Notes under the pieces: model-generated
What the model saw: the letters and a program-made list of their open reading frames with translations, nothing else
What the model was told of the DNA's origin: nothing
Databases searched by the model: none
Shown: in pieces, positions 1 to 11,411 of the stretch
How positions within the stretch are numbered: position 1 is the first letter of the stretch
Layout: every line of letters starts with the position of its first letter
Program-made: the position numbers and the translations under genes
Source: Endocalyx cinctus
Lineage: Eukaryota > Ascomycota > Sordariomycetes > Amphisphaeriales > Apiosporaceae
Length of the DNA: 64,000 nt
Reading direction: 5' to 3'
NCBI GenBank assembly: GCA_001600455.1
Contig: BCKC01000001.1
Coordinates: forward strand, 1,142,441 to 1,206,440

Positions 1-1188
1 TTCCGGTCTGACGGTCACCGATGATCAACTCACGCTGACCACGACCAATGGGAACCATGGCATCGACGGACTTAAGACCAGTCTGGACAGGTTGGTTGAC
101 GGATTGACGAGGCAGGATACCAGGAGCCTTGAGTTGGGCTCGGCGCTTCTCCTTAGTGTTCAAGGGGCCTTTTCCATCGACGGGGTTACCGAGGGCATCG
201 ACGACACGACCAAGCAGCTCAGTACCGACAGGTACATCAACCTAATCACGAATATCAGTACATGAAGCCCCGTTAAAGTAAACTGAGGACCACAAAGCTT
301 ACAATTTGTCCGGTACGCTTGACAGTCTCGCCTTCCTTGACCAAACGGTCAGAACCGAAAAGCACAACACCGACCTGGCCGGCCTCAAGGTTCATGCACA
401 TTCCCTTGACACCAGAGGCAAACCTGAATGATGATATCAGTAAGGTAAAACGTTGCAGCTAGCTAACGAGACTAGATTTCAGTTACTTACTCGACCAGCT
501 CCTCAGCCTGGACGTTGGCCATACCGTGCACACGGGCGATACCATCACTGTGTAAATTATTAGTTAGTATAAAATTCTTGCCAGATAATTTTTTTCGTTA
601 TATCGTAGTAATAAAATGAGAAGAGATGGCGGTGATGATATATGTTCGAATATCGGTGACCAAGGAGGGAGATGTTGTGTTGGATTGCTCGTTTTGCGAG
701 GTAATAAAAACCTCTCTCAATAAAGGGCCCACATACCCGACGGAAAGAACACGGCCTGTCTCAGCAAGGTTTGTATCTTCGGAAACACCACGAATTCTCT
801 GCTCGAGGATGGAAGAAACTTCTGTTGGTGAGGCCTTGGCATCGGCGGCGTAGGATCGAGCCTGGAGGCTGACGACAGGTGCGGCATTTCGAGCCTAGGA
901 AAAAAAAATTATACTAGTTAGCCGAATGTCCGAAAGTGTTTTAAGCTGAAATATCGCAAGCTTTGTGGATGAAGTTGGCAAAGCTCAATAAGCTTTGAAA
1001 AGACATTAAAAACAATTGAAAGATTCAATTAAGCTTCATAATTGATATTCAGATGAATTGAAATCAATCGCATCGAATTTTTGATGATACCCAGATATCA
1101 AAGATCGTCTACTTACAGCAACAACTCTGCCCGAGGCAGAGATGGCGCTCACAGCGCGTGTGGACTGTCGGAGAGCGGTTCGAAACAT
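1..1188 (-). CDS. ATP1: ATP synthase F1 subunit alpha, mitochondrial (5' part, truncated by window edge)
   Basis: Catalytic-hexamer alpha subunit of mitochondrial F1Fo ATP synthase, acting in the matrix. Five exons are visible on the minus strand: 1117-1188, 737-894, 491-547, 303-423 and 1-241. All four introns have GT...AG ends and phases agree. The start at 1188 gives [17 protein letters not shown], an Arg/Ser-rich mitochondrial presequence. Then come the alpha-specific N-terminal region ([11 protein letters not shown]), the beta-barrel segment with DGIARVHG, and [20 protein letters not shown]. The visible part ends near [12 protein letters not shown], just before or at the P-loop. About 216 residues of a protein of roughly 550 are present; the rest lies left of the window. 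Identity is certain from near-invariant motifs; exact splice sites are inferred from phase and consensus. Confidence 0.97.
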
Positions 1189-2961
1189 TATTATATGTGA
1201 AATATGAATCCTCAATTAAAAAGAAGCAAAGGAAAAATAACCAATTGCAAGAAAATGCAATTGATTAGAGAGGAGATTGAGGAAAAGGATGGATGGATTT
1301 TTTCTGGTATGAGGTTTGCAAAAAGACGGAGACTTTTTTTCAACAAGAAGAGCAAAAACACAAGGCGCAGAATTGAAGGGGGAAAATGGTGCACAGACCA
1401 AGTAACTAACGATCAAACCTGTACAGCTAGACCCGAAAGGTCCCGGCGATTCATCTCTGTACAGTAGATAATGCATTGTATGCATAGTTTTTATGTGTTT
1501 TTTTTACTGTATGTCAAATATGCCTCAAATGGACAGATAGATTTGTCCACTTTAGCTAGCATTGTACTTACTATTCTAATATCAACAACCTAGAATACTA
1601 TCAAAACCAAGTAAACTCCGTCAGTCTACTTGATTCATTTTTTCATTTTTATCTCAATCATCATCATATTTACATACTTGGTTATAAGTGAGTACTTGGG
1701 TAGTTAAGAGTTCGCTACACTTCTGATAAGCTACATTTAGATTTTTTACAACTGCCAAGGACAGCTGTAGGCTAATAGGCTAGTCCTAATTTGGAACATA
1801 TCGGATACATCTTATTAGCAAATCCGTACTCCTCTATATTAACCAAGCAGTCAATAATGATTAACTCTACAAGAAGTCTACTAGGCAGCTATGTTGAGTG
1901 AAATATAGACGGCGTAGTAAAGATCCTAACTTAAGAGTTATTTACGCTTCATGTTTCGCTATATATTTTAACTTGTATTTTAATAGAGAGTAATAGGATC
2001 AGGCTTGCGGTACTTAGTGTTAGCTCTGGCAGCTGCCAAGTACAGCTATGTTGAAACAAAAAAAAAAAAATCAAGTTAAACTCGGGAAGATAAAGGTGGG
2101 GGGAGCCAATGGATCGATTACCTAAGTCGCCAAGTATTAACAGAGGGAGAGCTAGTTATAGAGGGGTGTTAACGAGCTTGACAATAGTCGGCTAATACTC
2201 TGAAATATCATACCTAGGTAGGGCTATAGTTATAACTTGTGTATGAATCTCATCACGGAAGCCCTGCATTGAGTGCTGAGTAATTTATGAAAATGTCTAC
2301 GCATGTTTGTTCCAGCGATGATGTGTAGTACATTAATACTTTACAGCGGGTTAAGTGGTAATGATTATTGGGAGAGGTTTACAGTTATACATAGTCTATT
2401 AACTGTTAGGAGACCTTTAATTAGTAAAAACAAATGAAGCCGCAGCAGTTTTCGTCACCTAAAGATTTGGACGATAGAATATGGCTTAAGCCAGCAATAC
2501 ACGGGTATTTTTCGCCTTACAATAGGTGAAGAAAAAAAATTAATTAATTATATGTGCGGAGTACTCATAGGCCCTGATAAAAAAAAACAAATACCACCGT
2601 CCTTCGGGACAATAATATACTATACGAAAGTCAAGTTTACTTCATAGTATAAAGTCTATCTTCATTACAATTACGAAGTATTTAGAGCAAAGCGAACTCT
2701 GGGGGTTTGGGGGTCAGCCCCCATGTAGTATAAATAGGTGGGTGGGGTATATATTATATACGTGTACTGTACCGTTCGCTATCAACACCTAAAAATCAGA
2801 AGTGCTTACATTCTGGTTTTCAACATACAAAGTTAGGAAAGAAATATCCAATACAACCCTTTCCTAACTTAGGGACGGTCTCGGGCCTACTAGACTTGTA
2901 TAAATTAGTACTTATACGTAGGTCTAAGAGAGTACTACCAAGTACTCCGTACTGGACCTTA
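1189..2961. other. AT-rich intergenic region
   Basis: This is the upstream region of ATP1 and beyond. No open frame here looks like protein. Homopolymer A/T runs and TACCTAGGTA-like motifs are common. Two small hairpins lie at 2599-2610 and 2708-2723. Confidence 0.6.
2599..2723. repeat. Two closely spaced short hairpins (TTCG-loop and G5/C5)
   Basis: At 2599-2610 GTCC and GGAC flank a TTCG loop. At 2708-2723 TGGGGG and CCCCCA flank TCAG, just after a second G5 run at 2701-2705. The G-run hairpin resembles inverted repeats seen at ends of fungal repeats, but no terminal repeat pair or target-site duplication was recognised here. Function unknown. Confidence 0.35.
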
Positions 2962-3408
2962 CGTATCTACGGTGACACAAATCAAGGATATGGATCGCTC
3001 CCTAAAGCGATCCTCAAAAAGCTTCACAACTTGGGGCCAATCTAGCAGTTCCTGACAGTCTGGCTGACAGCCGATCTCATCGAACACAAGGCCCTGGAAA
3101 TATGAGCCAGGCCTGCAGTATTCCCTACGGCGATCAGCTCGCAGAGAAACCAAGTCTCTGATGAGGTTGAAGCCATCGACAGGGATCTCCAGGAGGCCAA
3201 AGATGGTCCAAAGAGCAATACCATCGCCATCGGCGATGACGATGGTGAGGAGCACTTGAAGTCAACGACGATGATGAGTGGAAAGCCAACTCCAACTCCA
3301 ACTCCAGCAATGCTCCGACAGACTATGAAATGTTTCATTAGAACCCATCACGTAGCAGCATGTAACAATTGCTACGCACTGTTTGGAATTGAACTAGTCG
3401 CCTCCTGA
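2962..3408 (+). pseudogene. Decayed coding relic, unidentified
   Basis: One plus-strand frame reads protein-like for about 148 codons, ending at TGA 3406-3408. It is interrupted by TAG (3043-3045) and TGA (3103-3105); both could be C-to-T changes of CAG and CGA. The text includes a helical stretch (VSDEVEAIDRDLQEA) and an acidic stretch (GDDDGEEH). GC content is higher than in the surrounding DNA. A 98-codon open frame also runs on the opposite strand (2959-3255), so the strand is not certain. I do not recognise the family. Confidence 0.3.
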
Positions 3409-4997
3409 TTACCAAGGTACTAAGTACTACTTGATTCACCACCAAAGGATCCGCGGGACACTAATTACAACAATAAGTCTGGCAGGATGATGGTGTTCCC
3501 AAAACCAACCAAGATCGCCAAATTCGCCCCCGAAGATTCTGATAAAACTCAGCAGGATCAGATCAGAATGATGAGAGCAATGACGATAATGAATCCATGG
3601 ATATTCTGGGGTCTATTCTGGCAGCACCGAATCGGTTACCTCGCCTGCTACCATTTCGAACTAATCTCTTGATAATGGCAACACTGACACTATGAGATTT
3701 TAAGCGGCTTAAATTTCCAATACTTGAATAGAAAAAGGATCAAAAGCAAATTATGGAATTCTTTGAAAATTTTCAGCTCTTTCCTTGTATCGCAGTTTCC
3801 TCAAAGTATATTTGGGGAGGATGCAACGTAGTTGATAATAAAGGGCAGAATTTTGAAATATACGTCGCTTCCACAACTCGTATTTGACCGCTTACTTGGA
3901 AGACACAATCCACGAGGCAGATCGTCGGACTATGACGAGAAAGCCCCTTCTTACATGGACGCCAGCAGATAGCCCAAGTATCAACCATCGTCGATTTCGC
4001 AAAGCCTGCATACAGTAGCCTTCACTCGTGGTGGACGCAACCCTTTCCATAAACATACCACATTCCGCGACAACCGTATCGGGGCGTCCCATGCGATCCA
4101 CCAACGATGTCGGCAAGCTTAAACGTATTAGTTCGTGATAATTTTCGGTAGAATTCAGGTGTCGATAGCTGGGCACCGTTATTATTATGGGAAATTCAAA
4201 TCAGATTAATTGCATACTCCGACAGAGCTATAAACGGACATCTCAGCTTGGATGATAATCATAATCCGCGTAATACATGGCTGATCCAACTGCCAATCCT
4301 GATATTAAGACGTCCGAGAGAACAGGCTACAATACGACCCTCCCAAGGGATAATGAATGCCGTTACTAGATTTAATTGAGCATAGACATGCCTGGATGGT
4401 CAATAATCTAATGAGGTAAGATTGCCTTGACATCTAAATTGTCCTCGTGGAGGCCACCCCGACTACGAGAAAACATGGTTGCAGGGCAATGGGCATGCTC
4501 TGTGATTGGTGGCTAACCGTTGCGCAAGGTTGCCTGCGGTTTTCTCGATTTATCAATGCGGCTCTGCCGTAAAAAACAAGTAAGCTTGCGGCTCTGCTAT
4601 GAAGTATAAAGCTGCGTCGGTCTCTTGAGGCTCTTTCCGAAATGACTTTCCGAAATGACCCCCCCATTTTTGCGGCTCTACAACTTCGTCATACTTATTG
4701 TTCAATTGAACTTTTCTGACTGCAAATTGAGGCTCTTTTTATTTACGATTAGATGAGCTATTTTCCAATTCATCTGAACTTTTAATATAAATGATCACAG
4801 CTATTTTCTCATCGACGGAGCGCCATATTAATAGATCACGGTTTCCCTACATATTTCAGATCCGATATGCTAGCGATGTATATTTGCTCAACCGCTGGTC
4901 ACATCAATTCTACAGTCTCCAGAATATGCATCATGGTCAAATTTCCCAGCGAGGTGATTCGAGAGTGAATAAGGCAACCAGAGGATAAAAAAAATTA
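3409..4997. other. Intergenic, mixed composition, possible further relics
   Basis: The minus-strand stretch 3892-4173 has protein-like composition (for example GRPDTVVAECGMFMERV), but it has no convincing start, splice structure or family match and may be another decayed fragment. At 4540-4750 the octamer GCGGCTCT and the related GAGGCTCT recur about five times. A 13-nt sequence, TTTCCGAAATGAC, is tandemly duplicated near 4632-4657. No intact gene seen. Confidence 0.35.
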
Positions 4998-4999
4998 GG

Positions 5000-5240
5000 C
5001 GATTCTAGGCGACCAGGAAACGAGGCAAAAAAGGCAACCAGGAAACGAGGCAAAAAAGGCAACCAGGAAACGAGGCAAAAAAGGGCGACCAGGAAACGAG
5101 GCAAAAAAGGGCGACCAGGAAACGAGGCAAAAAAAAAAAAAAAAAAAAAAAAAGGCGACTAGGAAACGAGGCAGCAAAGGCAACAAGGCAGCATACCAAC
5201 GAGGCGACAAGACAGCGTACCGACGAGGCGACAAGGCAGC
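5000..5240. repeat. 25-26 bp minisatellite with internal poly-A tract
   Basis: Head-to-tail copies of a 25-26 bp unit, GGCRACCAGGAAACGAGGC followed by 6-7 A. There are about five near-perfect copies. The last is interrupted by an A-run of roughly 30 nt, then come more degenerate copies containing AACGAGGCGACAAGRCAGC. The array is not a multiple of three in phase and sits in non-coding DNA. Open frames across it are simple translations of the repeat. Confidence 0.9.
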
Positions 5241-5426
5241 CAAATCACTATACAGGCGTCTCGAAGCATCATGGTTTGGAAAAGAATCTCGATCGTATCC
5301 TGGAGATGTTCATCGCAAACTCTTGCTTCCCTTACTTTCAAGTTCCTTGGATCCCCCATCAGTTACACCGAAAAGAATCCTAACTTTTTAATATATGGTA
5401 TTCTTCCCATTGGTCAGATAATTCTT

Positions 5427-6000
5427 TTAGTGTGACACCACAACAACTACCTCCTCACCATCAGCGTTTGGCTGACTCGCATAACCTCCAAGTATATCAT
5501 CGCCACCCATGTTAGCGTCGAAAATGGGAAAAGACTCTTCGCCATTCGTCGACTCCGTATCATACACCCCTGACGAACTGGGCAGTGTATAATCAATATT
5601 GATATATTGATTAACTTTCTGGAGCCGACGCCAACTTTTCAGATCCCTGTCCTCGTTGAAGCACTTCGTCTCGTCTCGTCTTTCTTACTGCACGATACGT
5701 TGTTTGTTTCCTTAATCGCACAGCCGCGGGCAGTCGCCGCGCTCTCTTTCGGCAACGCGGTTATTATAATAAATTCTGATCAGTTGTGACTTACTACATA
5801 GCAGATACGCCTTCTGCTTACGATGGTAACTATGCCCGCTGTTACCACTCGCTGTTACCTTGGCGTCTAAACGGACACTTTCCTCCTGGTTATGAATTAC
5901 GAATCACTCGCTCGCCATAAACCAGGAAATCACTTTCACCCATCATCCTAGTGTCAAAGGGATTGGCGAATCGCGAACACGAATTCCAGAATCACACAGT
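5427..6000 (-). pseudogene. Decayed gene, 3' end preserved, unidentified
   Basis: The last 261 nt (5427-5687) read as a clean C-terminus: KCFNEDRDLKSWRRL, a Ser/acidic stretch, then GGDDILGGYASQPNADGEE and stop TAA at 5427-5429. Upstream, about 5797-5960, another frame reads GESDFLVYGERVIRNS and PGGKCPFRRQGNSEW. It is broken by TAA (5890-5892, 5842-5844, 5818-5820) and TAG (5830-5832), all derivable from CAA or CAG by C-to-T. GTAAGT at 5789-5794 and CAG at 5688-5690 could be a relic intron, though the phase across it is off by one. Family not recognised. Confidence 0.45.
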
Positions 6001-7299
6001 GTGCTCGGAAAGTCAGGTACAAGAAGTACAGAGGGGTGGAAGGAGGGCGGGTCTGTAATAGAGTGTCAAGGCAGAGACTCGGGCTCTTCAGGTTGCCTTG
6101 TTCTCGACAGAACAGCCAAGCCACCGGATCAACCATATTGTCTTCCACGTTCCACGTCTTGTTGAAAGGCCATTATCAAGAGTTTACACACCGATTCGAG
6201 GCAAAGCAAACCCTGAAATGTCCTTATATCCAAACATCGAGATTTCGGTATCAAAGTACCTTACACATTGATGCCTAGGGATTATCAATGGCGAAATGGC
6301 GACCGCGCTTGGGTTGGTTCCCCGATATCTCGGGTACGAACCCGACGATTATGACACAACTTCGGGAATGGTTAGCGACTTTGGAAACGGCAGTTAAGTA
6401 TCGTTTTCTCAAATCAAAGCAAACCCATCGTCTTGAAGTCACTAAATTCAATATTGAACTTCCCTAAATCATTTTTATTTACATTTCACTTTGTGTCGAA
6501 GCTAAGATGCTTATGTGATTATGTTAAGATGTTACGCTGTCGCGTATCGTCTATACCTAATCCCGGATGGCCGGGTTAACAAAATGACTTCGAGTGAAGT
6601 GCACCTTACGCATCTCTAGGTTATACTTTCTATCACTCGGACGTTGTATTCTCGGTTGCACCCTAATCCTAGTGGCAATTCATTGTCATATCTTCGCACA
6701 CACACCAATCAACGACCCGAAAACCCTTGACACGGCCAACAAGAAAGGATGAACAGATGGCATCGCTCATGGCAGGTAGTTCGTACCCCACAGTGTGATA
6801 TACTTGCGATACGTCCATCATTCTCCTCGGCCTGGACTTCACACCGATGAGAGGCAGCGAATATCTAAATCCCGAATTTTTTATTATTATTACACCCTAC
6901 TCACCACAGCACCCTATTTACGCCAACACCCTACTCAATCCAAGCAAGTGACATGAGATCTTTTATACGTGATAGGTCATTTTAGGTACTGCCCGGTTTT
7001 GATCATATGAGACAGAATATAGCGATGTCATATCGAACCTGGTTATCTACTTGGTAGGCGTTCTTACGGAGGGGAAGAAGAAAAAAAAAGTAGATAAATA
7101 GTTAAGCGTCCCGCTCACAAGACTCTAGAAGTTACGTAGTCTCCGCAGTTCTCGTAGTTGCTACTTCAATAGATAACATCTCCCCCCCTACGAACAACGT
7201 CGACTTACTCAGTTATATGATATTTAAAATTTTTATTCTCGGAATTATATCAACTCTATATATATATATATATATTACAATACTCAAAACACCGTCATC
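6001..7299. other. Intergenic; upstream region of the small gene at 7.3 kb
   Basis: No coherent coding region was seen. A palindromic CGGGTACGAACCCG lies near 6333-6346. A TA dinucleotide run (about 7257-7275) and C-rich/T-rich tracts precede the ATG at 7300. Confidence 0.5.
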
Positions 7300-7658
7300 A
7301 TGCCTTCCAGCTCAAACAAGGCTGCTTACGGAGGGTAGGCTATATCTCACTTTCTCGAATAAAGTCCAGCTGAGAATTCTTGAATACTTAAGCAAAGACA
7401 ACATTATATAATAACACAGTTGACTAACTTTCTATTTATTCATACGTCGCGCGCAGCAAAACGCCATCCAAACCTACCCACTCCTTCTCCACCAAGACCG
7501 GCACCAGCCACGCCGTCGACGACCGAGGCCTGCGAAGCTATCGCCTCGCCGAATACACCTCCAGTTCGCACAGTACACCGTACGGTTCGTCCCGGACGGG
7601 CGGTCACCAAGATAGACTCACTGCGCAGGTGAATTCGTACATGTCACTTCTTAAATAG
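7300..7658 (+). CDS. Small two-exon hypothetical protein (78 aa)
   Basis: Exon 1 is 7300-7334 and exon 2 is 7457-7658. The 122-nt intron has donor GTAGGC, branch CTAAC near 7424-7428 and acceptor CAG at 7454-7456. The joined frame is 237 nt. The product begins MPSSSNKAAYGGKTPSKPTH and is rich in Ser, Thr, Gly and basic residues, with the stretch DDRGLRSYRLAEYTSSS. No signal peptide, membrane segment or known domain is visible. It reads through to TAG at 7656-7658, though GTGAAT at 7629 could be another donor to a further exon. Codon use and GC are higher than in flanking DNA, which supports a real gene, but there is no homology evidence. Confidence 0.5.
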
Positions 7659-10600
7659 GACGCCGGAGTTAAAAGCTTGAACCGATTTTTTTTTGTCACC
7701 GGGTTACATCACCCTCCCCCCCGCTTCACCTAAAGTCTGTCGAAGGCCGCTAGTCTTATCTTCCATCCCGCCACGTAAAATCAACCGTCACGCCTTTTAT
7801 GGCGTATGCCTTTACCGCCGCACGCACCCATACACGCAAATACACACCGCCTTACCTCCATCGGCGGCGGTTCCTTTCGAGTTCGGCGTGTATAGGTCGA
7901 ATTGCTAGTATATAGCGCGGTGGTGGATGTTATGTTCCTGCAAGGAGTCGACTAGTAGCGAGGCGGACGGGTATTTCATCGGTGCCGCACTTGATTTCTT
8001 CTTTTTTTTTTCTCATATGGATTGGCAAGTTGACCTAGAGGGTCAGGTTTTTTCAAACTTCTCAGTTGCCGTTTTTTTTCTTTCTTTCTTCTGCACATCT
8101 CACGGTTCAACTAAAGGTCCGATTTCATGTTTTTTTTTTCTTCTTCTTGCACATACTTCGAATTAAAATTTTAGGGCCATCAGGTGAATTATCGGTGTGG
8201 CAGTTCTTTAGCAAAGTTATGCCGTATCACCGTTGAAGGCTATAAAGCCTCTCAAAAAAAAAGATCCTCTCTTGATGACGAAACAGAGGCTTGCATATAT
8301 ATGCCGGTCACGTCGGCGGTGCAACATGTTTTTTTTTTTTTTTCCTTCTCAGAAAGTTACCCTATTGGTGGTTTGACGGGTCTTTCGTGAGGTTGCTTTT
8401 TATTCTTATTATCTTTTTTATTCTCCCCTTTCCATGTCTTTCTGCGTTTGTCTCTCGATGACATGTATAGTCTAACAAGCCTGGCAGGGCTGGCAGGTTT
8501 ACTATGTATGTATTGGATATATATGTATGCAGTTATTATCGGAAAAGGGATAAATGAATATTCCGAATTATCCTTGTCTTATCTCGTCTTGTCCTGGTCC
8601 TGTGTTTATTTCTGTTCTCAGTTCTGAGGTCTCGTTCTGTTCTGTCTTTATTAATTTTTTTTTTCGGTCCCCACATTGAATTTAACTGATGGAAATTGGT
8701 GATCCACTCTAGATTTAAGGGCTTCCCCACAGGAGCATCCATTACTACTCTCCACCCTTGTTGAATACCCAATTAAATTTTGGAATAAGCAAACGTCCAG
8801 CTGTGCCAGTGTAATATCCCTTTTATTACGAGATTTCCACGTCCTTTTTTATGTTTCTAAAACCTTGATATACCTGACATATATACGCTAGGGATCCCCT
8901 ATTTTGGATGGACGCGCATTTTTCCATTTTTATTTCGCGTGGGATTTTATACGTATGGTTCTAGTATCGATGATTATGTTGTCTCTGCCATCTACTATAG
9001 GTAGTAAGATAACAAATACTTGCTTTATTCTACAAAGTACATATATAAATATACATACGTAGGTAGTAAATAATGCCTTAGATATTTATTTGGATGTATC
9101 AGACTTCAAACAAAGTATCTACTACATATACCTAGGTAACTATTGCCATCTCGCATAAATGTCGTGTACTGTTTTATCATCTTTATCCGTGGTGTGTCAT
9201 TTACGTAGATCCAGTTGATTCTAGATTAGGTTGGCTCCTGGCTCCTTTTATATGTATGTAATAAAAACAGTTTTTTATCACGTATCTTACACAACCAACC
9301 TTTTTTATTTTATTTTATTCTCTTTCTGTCTTGGGATTTGACATTTAACAGTCAAGTATGTTGTACATTCCATTGGCATACCGTGTCAATAAAGCTTGGT
9401 TCGGATACCAACTTTATTATTATTTAAACTTTTGACTTAATGACAGCTTCAATCAAGATAGATATAAGTGTGTTTTGGTCCACGGGTATTGGTACTTCTA
9501 GTATATAGTATATATATGCATTATTTAAAGATGTCGTTTTAACATTGGACGATGAGGTGGCAGCAAGGTCGCACGAGACTGCAGAGACGAGGATATGCAC
9601 GAGCCTGTTTTAATTCGACAGAAGTTAGAATAATGTATTTTCGTAGTATCGTATACAGAAATATTAACAGAAAAAGGAGTAAACGGAACTGATTATATGG
9701 CGTTAAAGTACGGAAGTATGCTTACAAGACTTGATACGGGAAAGTTGGAATACTTCAGAAATACTTATTTAACTATTAGTCCACTTAGCTCCCGAGCCAC
9801 CTTAAGCACCTTAACCACATTACGGCACCCAAGCGCCATGCATTAAGCTACAGCAAGCCTATATGAAAGTACCTATGTATCAGAAGTTAATTCACCTTAT
9901 TGGTTAATGAGGGTCAATTGGTATTACTAGACAGGGAAAGGAAATAGTTTATGAAGGGGGAACAGACAGGGTAGGGGGGAAGAAGGAAGCAAAGAAAAAA
10001 AAAAAAAAAAAAAAACCCGAATAACCCAACCCCTTTTGATACGAGATGGGATGCAGTGCTTAAAAAAAAAAAAAAAAAAATTAATAGGTAAGGAATAAGA
10101 ATAAGATAGGAAAGTTAAGAAAGGTTACCTTACCTTAATCGATAGGTCACACTAGTTTTACCACTAATTACCTACTTTACTTACCTGCAACGTAAACTCT
10201 TCCCATTCCCTAGAAAAAAAAAAAAGTTGTTCAACCAAACCTCCTGATTTTGGTGGATTTCACGCCAGATACCAAAATATCTGAACCCCCATTTCTACTT
10301 TCAATCATCTACTTCTTTAATATTTCTACCACTACTCATTACTTATTACAGATTACTATCAATTCAGTAAAATAATAGTCTAAAGAAAAGTACGCTTGTT
10401 ATTTTCTTTCTTTTTACTTGTAACTTTTTTATCTACTTCGCATCTGTCGAGATACACACACTCTCTCTATCTTTCTGGTCACTTCTTACTTCGCATTAAT
10501 TACTTGTAAGTGTTGTGTGCGTATGCGCTGTCCACTCGTTCCATCTCGAATAAGGTGAAGAAAAGATCAAAATATCCAAGTATCGGCCTTCATTGAGATA

Positions 10601-11411
10601 TCTGCACGCGACAAGTGTCATTCATGTACGTAAACATTGTGATTGCTCCGGCAGAATGTTTAGAAAGACATCGATTACTTCCTTGATGATCTTTTTTTTT
10701 TTTTTTTTTTTTTTTTTTTCGCTTTCCTGTATCCTTCCTGATGGCTCGGTATTCGCCTACCCCATTGCACAAAAACACGTTGAACTCTCCTTTTATCATG
10801 TCACATCACAATTTCCTTTTCTCCCTAATCATCATATATCCTGCCCATCACGACCCTCACGAAACGCGAATAACTCCATAATCTTCTCGAGTAATAGCGG
10901 TTTTCCGAATAACGTGGTACCTTCAAACCCTATACACTAGCTAACATTTATTCTTGTTTTTATAGATTTCGCACTTTCTTCGACATCTTCTAAACCTTCA
11001 CATCTCTTCAGACATTCACTATGGGTAAGCACTTCTTCACTTTTACAGTCGCCACGTCGATCGATCAGGTAGCAACATTGCAAGAGTCGTCTCTGTTGCT
11101 GCTTCCAAATTTACTCTACCGCCTCAACCGACATGCCTCGTCCTATTTAATGAAACAATCCATCCGCCTCGGTCCTCTTCTCCATTCTCTTCAACATTAC
11201 CAACATCTCGTTCGTTACCGAAACCTTCACGTTCGTTTTCTTGGTTGATATTGTATTACTTCGGTTCTTTTTTTATTTTGGTTCTTTGGAATAGTCGACC
11301 ATCGTTAGGAACGCCTGTTTCCTTTCCGTCGAAAAGAAACTTTTTAGGAGATAAGAAAAAATTACAAAATAAACAAAAAAAAAAACCACCAAAAAAAAGA
11401 GGTCAACGTAA
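7659..11411. other. Long AT-rich intergenic region; 3' end is the septin promoter and leader
   Basis: No credible gene was seen. Poly-T and poly-A tracts are frequent (about 8328-8343, 9995-10015, 10063-10080, 10690-10719). Two T-rich stretches at about 8070-8096 and 8131-8152 both end in TGCACAT. From about 10.2 kb the plus strand becomes pyrimidine-rich, as in fungal promoters and leaders. ATG at 11021 opens a 75-codon upstream frame, directly followed by a donor-like GTAAGC (11025). Confidence 0.55.

Noticed and set aside
4995..5243. Open frames of 64-82 codons on the minus strand over the minisatellite
   Set aside because: They are translations of the tandem repeat (recurring FLVA/FASFPG text) and not independent genes.
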